In this document: in pieces, positions 11,216 to 21,536 of the stretch | Position numbering within the stretch: position 1 is the first letter of the stretch | Layout of the letters: every line of letters starts with the position of its first letter | DNA from: Lycorma delicatula | Taxonomy: Eukaryota; Arthropoda; Insecta; Hemiptera; Fulgoridae | Length of the DNA: 64,000 nucleotides | Direction of reading: 5' to 3' | NCBI RefSeq assembly: GCF_047948215.1 | Contig: NC_134463.1 | Coordinates: 52,449,201-52,513,200 of the forward strand | The notes under the pieces: model-generated | Told to the model about the DNA's origin: nothing | Seen by the model: only the letters and a program-made list of their open reading frames with translations | The model's database searches: none | Position numbers and translations under genes: made by a program

Positions 11216-11945
11216 TCAGTTACTCTTTCTCACCAATTTTTCTCCATAGCCATATATAAAAAATTCCAGATATAAAGTAATCTGGAAAAGAGATTTCCAC
11301 ATATCTCTCTTCTTTTTAGTCCATGATTCTGAACAATATAATACCACACTCCAAACAAAACACCTTGCAAATCTATTTCGCAAAATCAATAAGTTTATTT
11401 TTTGTTGTGAGCAGATTTCTGACCTTGCTGAGCACCATTTTACCATTCGAAATTCTGCTTCTAATTTTCTCAGTTCATTTCCATCAAACTTTATTGTTCT
11501 TCCTAGGTATTTAAAACTACCAAACTGTTCTAATTGTTTCTGCTCAATGTTAATCTTTGTTGTATCATATTCCCTCAATATTCTCATTACTTTGGATTTA
11601 TCAGCGTTTACTCTTATTCCGTATTTTTCTCCTACCCTGCTTGTTCTATCCATTATTTGCTGTACCTTTTTTTCCACTTGTAGCCATTACTGGTTGTTTT
11701 ACATACTCAGTTGTTTTTATTTTTTCTCCTTCTATTGTCTGATAATCACCATCCTCTAAGTCTTCCAAAGCTTCTTCAATTAGTTGGCCTCCATAAATGT
11801 TCAAAAAGGTTGGTGATATGCAGCATCAAAGTGTAACTCCTTTTTCCATCTTTACCCTCTTCTGTTCCTTTTCCTTCTATACAAACCTCTTCCCTTTGTC
11901 TTAAGTATAGTTGCTCAATAAATCTGTGAAGATATTATAACCTTC
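11216..11945 (-). pseudogene. Degenerate RTE-like reverse transcriptase fragment
   Basis: The longest frame (11216-11677, minus) contains GIRVNADKSKVMRI, FKYLGRTIKFDGN, RLAR-like W-S-V-V-L-Y-C-S-E-S-W-T and related blocks. These are the standard post-palm RT order: K-T-K-V-M, Y-L-G, then L-Y-G-S-E-T-W. Further upstream on the minus strand (11680-11945) other frames give FIEQLYLRQREEV and ISPTLFNIYGG-like pieces, so the fragment extends toward the palm with frameshifts. It is clearly more diverged than the adjacent RTE copy (11984-15255), whose insertion lies next to it. It is not functional. Confidence 0.75.
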
Positions 11946-11970
11946 ATAAGTATTTAGGTATAAAACGATT

Positions 11971-11983
11971 GGGAACTAGCATG
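11971..11983 (+). repeat. Left target-site duplication of RTE copy 1
   Basis: GGGAACTAGCATG occurs here, next to the T run that is the poly(A) tail on the minus strand, and again exactly at 15256-15268 beyond the 5' end. A perfect 13-bp match fixes both element boundaries. Confidence 0.95.
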
Positions 11984-11997
11984 TTTTTTTTTTGTCT

Positions 11998-14953
11998 TTA
12001 GTCATTTGACTGGTTTGATGCAGCTCTCCAAGATTCCCTATCTAGTGCTAGTCGTTTCATTTCAGTATACCATCTACATCCTACATCCCCAACAATTTGT
12101 TTTACATACTCCAAACGTGGCCTGCCTACACAATTTTTCCCTTCTACCTGTCCTTCCAATATTAAAGCGACTATTCCAGGATGCCTTAGTATGTGGCCTA
12201 TAAGTCTGTCTCTTCTTTTAACTATATTTTTCCAAATGCTTCTTTCTTCATCTATTTGCCGCAATACCTCTTCATTTGTCACTTTATCCACCCATCTGAT
12301 TTTTAACATTCTCCTATAGCACCACATTTCAAAAGCTTCTAATCTTTTCTTCTCAGATACTCCGATTGTCCAAGTTTCACTTCCATATAAAGCGCCACTC
12401 CAAACATACACTTTCAAAAATCTTTTCCTGAGATTTAAATTAATTTTTGATTTAAACAAATTATATTTCTTACTGAAGGCTCGTTTAGCTTGTGCTATTC
12501 GGCATTTTATATCGCTCCTGCTTCGTCCATCTTTAGTAATTTTACTTCCCAAATAACAAAATTCTTCTACCTCCATAATCTTTTCTCCTCCTATTTTCAC
12601 ATTCAGTGGTCCATCTTTGTTATTTCTACTACATTTCATTACTTTTGTTTTGTTCTTGTTTATTTTCATGCGATAGTTCTTGCGTAGGACTTCATCTATG
12701 CCGTTCATTGTTTCTTCTAAATCCTTTTTACTCTCGGCTAGAATTACTATATCATCAGCAAATCGTAGCATCTTTATCTTTTCACCTTGTACTGTTACTC
12801 CGAATCTAAATTGTTCTTTAACATCATTAACTGCTAGTCCATGTAAAGATTAAAAAGTAACGGAGATAGGGAACATCCTTGTCGGACTCCCTTTCTTATT
12901 AGGGCTTCTTTCTTATGTTCTTCAATTGTTATTGTTGCTGTTTGGTTCCTGTACATGTTAGCAATTGTTCTTCTATCTCTGTATTTGAACCCTAATTTTT
13001 TTAAAATGCTGAACATTTTATTCCAGTCTACGTTATCGAATGCCTTTTCTAGGTCTATAAACGACAAGTATGTTGGTTTGTTTTTCTTTAATCTTCCTTC
13101 TACTATTAATCTGAGGCCTAAAATTGCTTCCCTTGTCCCTATACTTTTCCTGAAACCAAATTGGTCTTCTCCTAACACTTCTTCCACTCTCCTCTCAATT
13201 CTTCTGTATAAAATTCTAGTTAAGATTTTTGATGCATGACTAGTTAAACTAATTGTTCTGTATTCTTCACATTTATCTGCCCCTGCTTTCTTTGGTATCA
13301 TAACTATAACACTTTTTTTGAAGTCTGATGGAAATTCCCCATTTTCATAAATATTACACACCAGTTTGTATAATCTATCAATCGCTTCCTCACCTGCACT
13401 GCGCAGTAATTCTACAGGTATTTCGTCTATTCCAGGAGCCTTTCTGCCATTTAAATCTTTTAATGCTCTCTTAAATTCAGATCTCAGTATTGTTTCTCCC
13501 ATTTCATCCTCCTCAACTTCCTCTTCTTCCTCTATAACACCATTTTCTAATTCATTTCCTCCGTATAACTCTTCAATATATTCCACCCATCTATCGACTT
13601 TACCTTTCGTATTATATATTGGTGTACCATCTTTGTTTAACACATTATTAGATTATAATTTATGTACCCCAAAATTTTCCTTAACTTTCCTGTATGCTCC
13701 GTCTATTTTACCAATGTTCATTTCTCTTTCCACTTCTGAACACTTTTCTTTAATCCACTCTTCTTTCACCAGTTTGCACTTCCTGTTTATAGCATTTCTT
13801 AATTTCCGATAGTTCCTTTTACTTTCTTCATCACTAGCATTCTTATATTTTCTACGTTCATCCATCAGCTGCAATATATCGTCTGAAACCCAAGGTTTTC
13901 TACCGGTTCTCTTTATTCCGCCTAAGTTTGCTTCTGCTGATTTAAGAATTTCCTTTTTAACATTTTCCATTCTTCTTCTACATTTTCTACCTTATCTTTT
14001 TTACTCAGACCTCTTGCGATGTCCTCCTCAAAAATCTTCTTTACCTCCTCTTCCTCAAGCTTCTCTAAATTCCACCGATTCATCTGACACCTTTTCTTCA
14101 GGTTTTTAAACCCCAATCTACATTTCATTATCACCAAATTATGGTCGCTATCAATGTCTGCTCAAGGGTAAGTTTTGCAGTCAACGAGTTGATTTCTAAA
14201 TCTTTGCTTAACCATGATATAATCTATCTGATACCTTCCAGTATCGCCTGGCTTTTTCCAAGTGTATATTCTTCTATTATGATTTTTAAATTGGGTGTTG
14301 GCAATTACTAAATTATACTTCGTGCAAAATTCTATAAGTCGGTCCCCTCTTTCATTCCTTTTGCCCAGCCCGTATTCACCCACTATATTTCCTTCCTTGC
14401 CTTTTCCAATGCTTGCATTCCAATCTCCAACTATTATTAAATTTTCATCTCCTTTTACGTGTTTAATTGCTTCATCAATCTCTTCGTATACACACTCTAC
14501 CTCATCATCATCATGGGTGCTTGTAGGCATATAGACGTTAACAATCGTTGTCGGTTTAGGTTTTGATTTTATCCTTATTACAATGATTCTATCGCTATGC
14601 GTTTTGAAATACTTCACTCTCCTCCCTATCTTCTTGTTCATCACAAAACCTACTCCTGCCTGCCCATTATTTGACGCTGAGTTAATTACTCTAAAATCAC
14701 CTGACCAAAAGTCGCCTTCCTCTTCCCACCGAACCTCACTAATTCCTACTATATCCACATGTGTCCTATCCATTTCCCTTTTTAAATTTTCTAGCCTACC
14801 AACCTTTTTCAAGCTTCTAACATTCCACGCTCCGACTCGTAGAATGTTATTTTTTAATTTTCTGGTGACCCCTTCCTTAGTAGTCCCCACCCGGAGATCC
14901 GAACGGGGGAATATTTTACCTCCGGAATATTTTACCAAGGAAGGCGCCTCCAT
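11998..14953 (-). pseudogene. RTE endonuclease-reverse transcriptase, disabled
   Basis: Starts at MEAPSLVKYSGG (14953). The endonuclease occupies roughly the first 290 codons: AWNVRSL, ISEVRW, VNVYMPTS, IIVGDWNAS, YQIDYIMV, and SDHNLV just past a premature TGA at 14162-14164. RT follows: YRTISLTSHASKIL, FGFRKSIGTREAI, FIDLEKAFDNVDW, GVRQGCSLSPLLFN, then RFADDIVIL (catalytic aspartates) in the next frame. The C-terminal part has FCYLGSKI, LYGSETW, GHILRH and ends SWRAASNQSND at 11998. Lesions: TGA at 14162; a frameshift near 13950 in a T-rich run; TAA at 13653-13655; a one-base frameshift next to LFNLYMD (about 12834). About 985 codons overall, the usual RTE size. It cannot make a full protein. 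Confidence 0.95.
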
Positions 14954-15255
14954 TATTGCTATGTGAAAATGCAGAGAGCCACATTTTCTTGGAAAAAAAG
15001 CAGCTGTAGTTTTCCATTGCTTTCAGCTGCGCAGTACTCAGAGGACTGAGTGTTGTTGATACGGCCGTTTAAGTCGTCCTGACTCACGCCCCTAACAACT
15101 ACTGAAAGAGCTGCTGCCCTCTTTCAGGAATCATTCCTTAGTCTGGCTCTCAACAGATACCTCTCCGATATGGTTGCACCTTCGGTCCAGCTACTCTGTA
15201 TCCCTGAGCACTCAAGCCCCCTCACCAACGGCAAGGTCTCATGATTCATAGAGGA
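14954..15255 (-). promoter_or_regulatory. 5' UTR of RTE copy 1 (putative internal promoter region)
   Basis: This 300-base GC-richer region is almost identical to 58770-59061 in the second copy. It contains no ORF in the direction of the element. LINEs of this type carry an internal promoter at the 5' end, so this is where it should lie; no specific promoter motif is recognised. Confidence 0.5.
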
Positions 15256-15268
15256 GGGAACTAGCATG
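15256..15268 (+). repeat. Right target-site duplication of RTE copy 1
   Basis: Exact match to 11971-11983 (GGGAACTAGCATG), immediately after the shared 5' terminal sequence of the element. Confidence 0.95.
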
Positions 15269-16054
15269 AGCTATCTTATTTGGGAATAAATTGGTTATTT
15301 TAAGGACCAATACTTTTTGCTAGAAAATCCTATTATCATAAATTGTATAATTTTCTGCATTGTTTAAAAAGGATTGTTTCATTAATAACACCTTCTACAT
15401 ACAATTGATATAATTTATTAAAAATGGACTGAAATTAGGGTTTATTTGTTATTTTTTCCGAACTATTTGTTTTACTTTCTCGATTATATAGTAATGTGTT
15501 ACATAATACCAAGTATTCTAATCGGATTAAATTTTCGCATGTGGGAGTATTTTTGCAGATCTTGATACTTCATGAACCTCTTTGACCAAAAACCATATTC
15601 TTAGCATTGAAAAATATTGAAATATACATACGTATGTATGTATTGTATGTATGTATTGTATGTATGTATTGTATGTATTGTAAATATACATACAATACTT
15701 TTTTGATATCTAAAAATTTTACTCAATGATTTCTATATCTGGGTGCTATCTAATTTTGGTCACCATCGATCGAAAGGGAAGGAAACATGGACTTCATATG
15801 TCTGCAACTCAAATTTTTCTCAAAAGATAGGTAATTGTTTTCATATAATTCAATGCCCTCTTAGCTAACTAAGATATTTTCTGATGGTGTTTTGGTCTAA
15901 CTCAACCCCTTAAAAAGAGTGACGATAAAAAATCGTTTTTGGATTCAAAATTCATTTTTATTTTTTTGTTGGATGATTAATTCCCCATATGTGCTTGAAG
16001 CTTATGGAGGATGGGAAAATGAATTGGACATTTTATAGCGTAAAGAAAATGGCA
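15269..16054. other. Intergenic sequence with a TGTATGTAT tandem repeat
   Basis: Includes a short tandem array of GTATGTATT units at about 15630-15690. No gene is visible. Confidence 0.6.
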
Positions 16055-16112
16055 GCCTGGCAGGAATTTGAATCCTGTTGAAAGTCTGAGACACTTCACT
16101 CGCCACGGAGAT
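16055..16112 (-). repeat. tRNA-like SINE head (type 2), weak
   Basis: On the minus strand an A-box-like TGGCGAGTGAAG (16094-16105) is followed 18 bases later by a B-box-like GGATTCAAATTCC (16063-16075). No acceptor-stem pairing is evident, so this is a tRNA-derived repeat head rather than a functional tRNA. Confidence 0.45.
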
Positions 16113-18600
16113 CGGCGATATTTTAATTAGGTTATTCTATTATGGGGGTGATTAGATCCTGTGGTAGGGGGTTAAAAGGCCTTTTTTTCATTAGTTATCA
16201 TTTTCTTGATGAATTATCAATTAAAAATTGATAAATTAATTTTTTTGGATGATGACTTCTTAACACGAGTCATTGATATCATTTAATTTTGGTTACAATT
16301 GGTCTAGGAGGTGGTGAGATACAGTTTCCATTATTCTCGTATCTAAAACTTGTACTCGAAGAGTATAAATATATATTTTTAAAATAATTCTTTACTTGCT
16401 TTACTTAGGTACAAATATTACCTTTAATTTTTCTTCTAAGTAGTAGAATGTTAAGTTCGAAGCTTTTGCTAGCTAGTTAAGTAATTTTCCTAGGTTCGCT
16501 GAGAAAATTACGCAACCCTCACGGGCTTTTTTTCGTACTAATTTGTTTTTTAAGGATGTTTCATTACTAAATTATTATTTACAGTTATTATTTTCTAAAA
16601 AAATACATTCTAATCATTTTAATTTCTTACTTGTTAAACGGGATTTAAAATGCAAAAATGTTATAGTCGTTATAATTTTTATCTGATTTGACTTAAAAAA
16701 GAATGTAAATATTTCATTCAATTTTAAATGTATATTTCATTTTTAAAATGTTTGCATTATTTTCTAGTTAACTGTAGCTAAAAATAGATACATTTATCGT
16801 TCACTGATAGATAAATAGATGATCAATTTATCTACGATATTTATTATTATTATTATTATTGTTATTGTGATTAAGTATCATGTTATTCAATAATGAATAA
16901 ATATTTTCCCATGGAAAGTTAGAGGTTAGTATGTCCGCGTGTATGCGCTTTAAATGTGCGCAATAGAATATTATGGAATGTTGTATGGTAGCTTTGAACC
17001 GGTCGTACGTGTTTTCATTCATCGGATCTATCGTAGATTCTTTTTCTCTATCTTTTACTATATTATCTTTCTCTCTTTGTTTCTTTTTCCTAATTTTCTG
17101 ATGTCCTTTTATCCTGTTTTTATTTATCATTATAATAATTATATTTAATGAATTTTTATAACCAGATTGTTTTATTAGAAAAAAAAAATCTTCATGACAT
17201 GAAATTTTGTTGATTTGTGCGTTTAAATATTATAAGATTGATTGCCATAATAATAATTATTATTTGACTTTTAACGGCAGCAATGTTATTTAAGAAGCCG
17301 TGAGAATTTAGTTGGGAGTGTCTAATTCTTGTATATTATTTTTTCAACAATATATAAACTTCCTTCCTAGCTTAAAAATCACACATGCGCGTGCACGCGA
17401 ACACATAGTTATATATGTATATTCTTTTATTTATTTTTTCTTTCAGCTGTTTATGTAATTTTACCACACTTTATTCTGAATTTTTTTTTCTCTTCCAATT
17501 TTTACTACTTCCGTGATTCTTGACACTGTTCTTTTATCTTTTTAAGTTCAAACATGATCATGTTTCTTTCATGTTATATTGTTTTGCATGTTCACAGTTA
17601 TGTTGGATTCTCTTGTCTCTTACATCATTCAATAAATTTCTTTTTCCTTCTGCCTATTTACGTATGATTTTTTGATATTTTAAAATCTACATTGTATTTT
17701 CAGTGGGATTAGAATAGTATAAAAATATTTCTAAGAGAAAACGAGAGGAAATATTATTTCAACATAAAAAATAATGCATTGTTTTTATATTATAAAACCA
17801 TATTTTAGTTTTTGGTTGTTAAGTAATTTATTTATTTATATATTGTTAAATTTTCATAAACTTTTAAATTCATTAAAATTTATGGAGCTGCCAACAATTT
17901 TACTTTGATTCAATTTTTTATTTTAATTATTAAAACCTATATATACTAACTTATACTGTGCTAAATTGTATTATTTTATTTTTTCCTTTAAAGTTTAAAA
18001 ATCAGTCGTTATGTATGTATGACCTTTTAAATTGCTTTGAAGTTTTATATCCATATAACAATCAACTAAGACGTATACTCCACACAATTTCTTCATACTG
18101 TTTTAAAACATCAGTATTCTTTGGATTCTATCTTTACCCTTGAGGCATTCTCTTTTTTCATTCCTCCTTACATTTTTATTCTTGTGATTTTATCTAAAGA
18201 ATTCTTTACTTACAATTTTTCTTTATCATTATCAAAGTGTTTTTTCTTATTTTTTATATTTGTTTTTCTTTTTTTATTATGAATTTTTATTAATGTTTTA
18301 TATATTTTCCCATAAATAAATTATTTCTTCTTAAACATTTTTTAAAACAATTTATTTATTAAACAATTTATTTTAAAACTTTCTTTACCGATTGAAACAA
18401 CATCCATTTTTTTCTATGTTACTAAACAAGAAAAATATTACACCAAATTGTGAAAGTGTTAACGTTAGTTTGTTTTTTTAGCGATTTATCTTTCTTACGA
18501 ATTGAATTTTCCCACTTTGGGTTAATAAAATTTCAGTTAAAGTGCCAGTGGATAATGTACGGGTAAAACATTTAAACAGAAAATTGTATCTTTTTTAATA
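16113..18600. other. AT-rich stretch without a recognised gene
   Basis: Contains a TTA/ATT trinucleotide repeat near 16840-16866 and many T runs. Short open frames (16828-17130 minus, 17958-18143 plus) have low-complexity or unrecognised content; the former includes a poly-Asn end that simply translates the trinucleotide repeat. Confidence 0.6.
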
Positions 18601-19212
18601 TGAATTAATTTTTTTTTTGTGCATTGCTTTATTTACAATCAGTTTCCTGAACAATGAAACTATAAGTAAATTGTACTGTTAGTAATGACGTGAAAAGGAG
18701 GCATCCAGTGATACCTCTCAAGACAATATAAAGGTTTATACTACTATGATGTAGTATAAAAAAAAGTATAACGAATAAGAAAATGTAACTAAGCGTAACA
18801 AACTATAAACAGTTTGAAAATTAACTGATAAGAATTGATAAAAAAAAGTTAAATGGTATCGTAACACAACATAGGTGTATAGAACAATAAAATGAATAAT
18901 AAATTAAACAGAACAAGCAACTGAGTATTAAAAATATTGTCACCAGTCATACATGATAATAAAGGGCATATAATGAGATACGGGATGATGACTTAGGAAC
19001 AGTTCAATAGATGTAGCCTGTTTAGTCGTCTCACATCTTCATTATTATCGAAAAGGTTAACACAGCCAGTCGATCTCCTTGTTCTTTGCAAACGTGGTGT
19101 CACCGAAATGTTCCTCACCACTTTGTACTGGAACCTTTGGGTGATATTATTATTATTGCTGTTGCTTGCCTTACCCTAAATTTGTATTCCAGAGGCCCTC
19201 CACCTTGGGTTA
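18601..19212 (-). mobile_element. Jockey-clade LINE, 3' end fragment with poly(A)
   Basis: Minus-strand sequence 19212-18994 matches the end of the jockey ORF2 at about 59160-59470, including the TTTGCAAAGAACAAGGAGAT block and GTGAGACGACTAAA. A deletion joins the N-K-E-I part to the following L-A-V-N-L-L part. Below 18994 the 3' UTR continues and ends GGAAACTGATTGTAAATAAAGC and an A tail (T run 18609-18618 on plus), with an AATAAA signal shortly before it. The same UTR end occurs on the plus strand at 60770-60880. This copy is 5' truncated and non-coding. Confidence 0.8.
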
Positions 19213-19348
19213 TATAGTCTTTATTAATATAAATGTTAAAATTTGTTTTTATAAGCAAAACAAAAGTACTGACACGTTTATATTTAATTCATAAAAACTT
19301 TTTCAATTTCGAAATTTAACATTTTTAAGAAAATATTATTTAAATACC

Positions 19349-19496
19349 TTTTTTAAAATCAGTTCTACTACTTTTATAATAGAAATTCTATTATAAAAAT
19401 TGTAGAAGCTGTGTTAAAATCAAGCTTTTTTAAAATCACTTCTACTACTTTTATAATAGAAATTCTATTATAAAAATTGTAGAAGCTGTGTTAAAA
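19349..19496. repeat. Two tandem 77-bp units, each holding a palindrome
   Basis: The unit starting TTTTTTAAAATCA is present twice (19349-19425 and 19426-19496, the second slightly short) with almost no differences. Each unit contains TTTATAATAGAA and TTCTATTATAAA around a single A, a near-perfect hairpin extended outward by CTAC/GTAG. Confidence 0.9.
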
Positions 19497-20689
19497 AACA
19501 GAAAGAAGATAATAAACAATACAAGTGTGTTTGCATTGCAAAAAAATATATGATATTAGAAATGGATTAAGGCCAATACATTATGCCGTGCTAGATATAA
19601 GTATAGTTGCCAATCTTGTACAAAGAATTTCTTTCCGGAATGGCCCAATACTTACTGAATATAAATGTTACTCTTTTAGGCTGGTAGTTGTTAATATCGT
19701 TTTCGAGAAGTTTTATTTCATACCATTCCAATTACGTATTTTAGTTGTATTATATTATAATACATTCTTAAAAATATAAAATTAATTAAATGAAATAATT
19801 ATGCGATGGCCAAATAAACATAAATAACATTACAACCAATAAATTAGTTATTTTATCAGATAATTTTTCTAGTGCTGCTGTTAAAACCGTTAGTGTTGAC
19901 TTTTCAAACTAATATAATAAAAGCACTAATTACAGAAATTCAATAGTTTTATTATTTGTGTACGTTGCGCCGATTTATGTACCACAATTGGGTACCATAA
20001 AGTTATTTATCTACCATATTGAAAAAAAAAACGTGTTAAATAATGATAATGTAATCTGTATTTCAATTGAGATTGTGAGTTATTTATGCCTGAAATGGAA
20101 AGATCATTTTCAATGAATTAAAGTTCTAATTTTCGGGGAAATTTATGTAATAAATAAAAATATAATATCGGCGTAATAATAAATATTAAAATGTAAAAGT
20201 ATTCTTAGTAATTATTTTTTAGATTGTTTTAAATTCAAATCTTGGCAAAATTTTGATTGTTCCTATTATAAAAACATACTAGTTTGACTTTAGGAATTTC
20301 ATAATTCAATTAGTAACAAACTCTGTTTATCTGGAAATTACTTTCTAATAAAAGAATAATTTTTACGTTTAAAAATTATTCCACTTTCCTCTTGAACCAC
20401 AACTGAATAACATCACAATTCCTACATTTTTGGCCACTTAATATGCAATAATATTATTTGGAATAATTGAAAAAGGCAACAGGAAACCATTTAACTTCTT
20501 ATTCTGTTTAATAATACTGAAAATAAAGTTATCAGAATGGTTGTACCATTTTCATGAGTGACCGATCAACAGTGTTTCTTCTCATTCATATCATGTCGCC
20601 TGTAAATTTCAAGTTGTAGTAAATTACAACCGGCATAAATACGTAATACGTAACACTCACTTCTCAAGAGGAATTTATAACAAACCTTT
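19497..20689. other. AT-rich stretch without a recognised gene
   Basis: An 84-codon plus-strand frame (19525-19779) has mixed composition but no motif I recognise. The remainder is low-complexity AT. Confidence 0.55.
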
Positions 20690-20702
20690 GTCGGGTGACG
20701 GG

Positions 20703-21050
20703 GGAGGTGGTGACAATCGATGTATTGTCTATGCGGCCGGCCTATGGAGCGACACAAGTGGTAACGGTGGCTGTACCACCCATCCTCGCCGACAAGTTGT
20801 TGGCTGATGGTCGGGTGCGTATAGGATCGGTGGTCTGCAAAGTAGTGCGGCGATCCCTGGAGGATCGCTGATCGCTGCTTCTGCTACTGGCGTCCGGGAC
20901 ACATGGCAAAAGTGTGTAGTGGCCCGGACCGTACCGGCCACTGTTTTAATTGTGGAGAGGCTGGCCACGTCAGGAAGGACTGTTGCCGGGAGGCCAGATG
21001 TTCTTCCTGTAATGTGCATGAACACGCTCCTGGAGGCCGGGTTGCAAAAT
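20703..21050 (+). pseudogene. R1-like ORF1 (gag-like) CCHC zinc-knuckle region
   Basis: One frame reads EVVTIDVLSMRPAYGATQVV and then LADKLLADGRVRIGSVVCKV, which resembles the region before the zinc knuckles in R1-clade ORF1. A 7-bp tandem duplication (GATCGCT twice, about 20866-20879) then shifts the frame. In the next frame three knuckles follow: CFCYWRPGHMAKVC, where the expected second cysteine is Tyr; CFNCGEAGHVRKDC, a perfect C-X2-C-X4-H-X4-C; and a damaged CSSCNVHEH. The knuckles would bind the element's RNA. The frame runs on into the 3' UTR without a proper end, so the gene is broken. Confidence 0.7.
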
Positions 21051-21170
21051 TACTCATGCGGCATGAGAACTGGCTTCTGCTGCACCTGTATACCATGCGG
21101 TTCCGGTCCGGGACAGCCTCGTCCGGGAGGGGTGGGATGCTCCAGCGTCTTACTTTGGATGATCGGGCGG

Positions 21171-21258
21171 GGACTCCTTCCGGAGCCGGCGGGGACTCCT
21201 TCCGGAGCCGGCGGGGACTCCTTCCGGAGCCGGCGGGGACTCCTTCCGGAGCTGCCGG
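21171..21258 (+). repeat. 22-bp tandem repeat, four copies, in R1-like 3' UTR
   Basis: The unit GGACTCCTTCCGGAGCCGGC plus GG starts at 21171, 21193, 21215 and 21237; the first three are identical and the fourth diverges at its end. Each contains TCCGGA. The related UTR at 41840-41860 has a single GGACTCC, so the array expanded in this copy. Confidence 0.9.
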
Positions 21259-21536
21259 GGGAAAAATTAAGACCGTAGTTCCGGTGGGGGATTCCTTCAG
21301 GAGTTCCCCATTTGAGGCGAGACAATATAAAAACCGGAGTCCCGGTGAGGGTACCCCCTTGGGGGTCTCCTTATTTGAGGCGTGGCAAGAAAAGACCGAG
21401 TCCCGGCTGCCTGGGTGTGGCCTTGGGAACGGCATGGCCGGGCCCAGGGTTTTTGCCCAGGTGAGGCAAGGGCACCCCCACAGAGCTGAGTTTCTATTTG
21501 AAAATGTGTCCGGCTCGGAGGGGCAAAAAAAGTAAC

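Larger units (their letters stand above)
11984..15255 (-). mobile_element. RTE-type non-LTR retrotransposon, end-to-end copy
   Basis: A 3.27-kb element on the minus strand. It has a 5' region of about 300 bases (14954-15255), one long but broken ORF for endonuclease plus reverse transcriptase (11998-14953), almost no 3' UTR, and an A tail (T run 11984-11991 on plus). Length, single-ORF layout and short 3' end match RTE-clade LINEs. The ends coincide with those of the second copy (57456-59061), and a perfect 13-bp target-site duplication flanks it. It moved by target-primed reverse transcription, but its ORF is disabled. Confidence 0.95.
20690..21536 (+). mobile_element. R1-like LINE remnant: ORF1 zinc-knuckle end joined to 3' UTR
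   Basis: A GC-rich island in AT-rich DNA. The first part (about 20700-21050) encodes the C-terminal portion of an R1-clade gag-like ORF1. The second part, from GAGGGGTGGGATGCTCCAGC (about 21128) to the end GGAGGGGCAAAAAAAG, matches the 3' UTR of the R1-like copy at 41810-42100 (GGTGGAATGCTTCGGC, GACTCC, GACCGAGTCCCG). No endonuclease or reverse transcriptase lies between them, so ORF2 is entirely absent. This is either a deletion derivative or a recombinant/template-switched copy. Confidence 0.75.

Noticed and set aside
12006..14966. Plus-strand open frames of up to 148 codons across the RTE element
   Set aside because: They are antisense shadows of the minus-strand endonuclease-RT; their residues (Ser, Phe, Leu, Pro rich) have no motifs.
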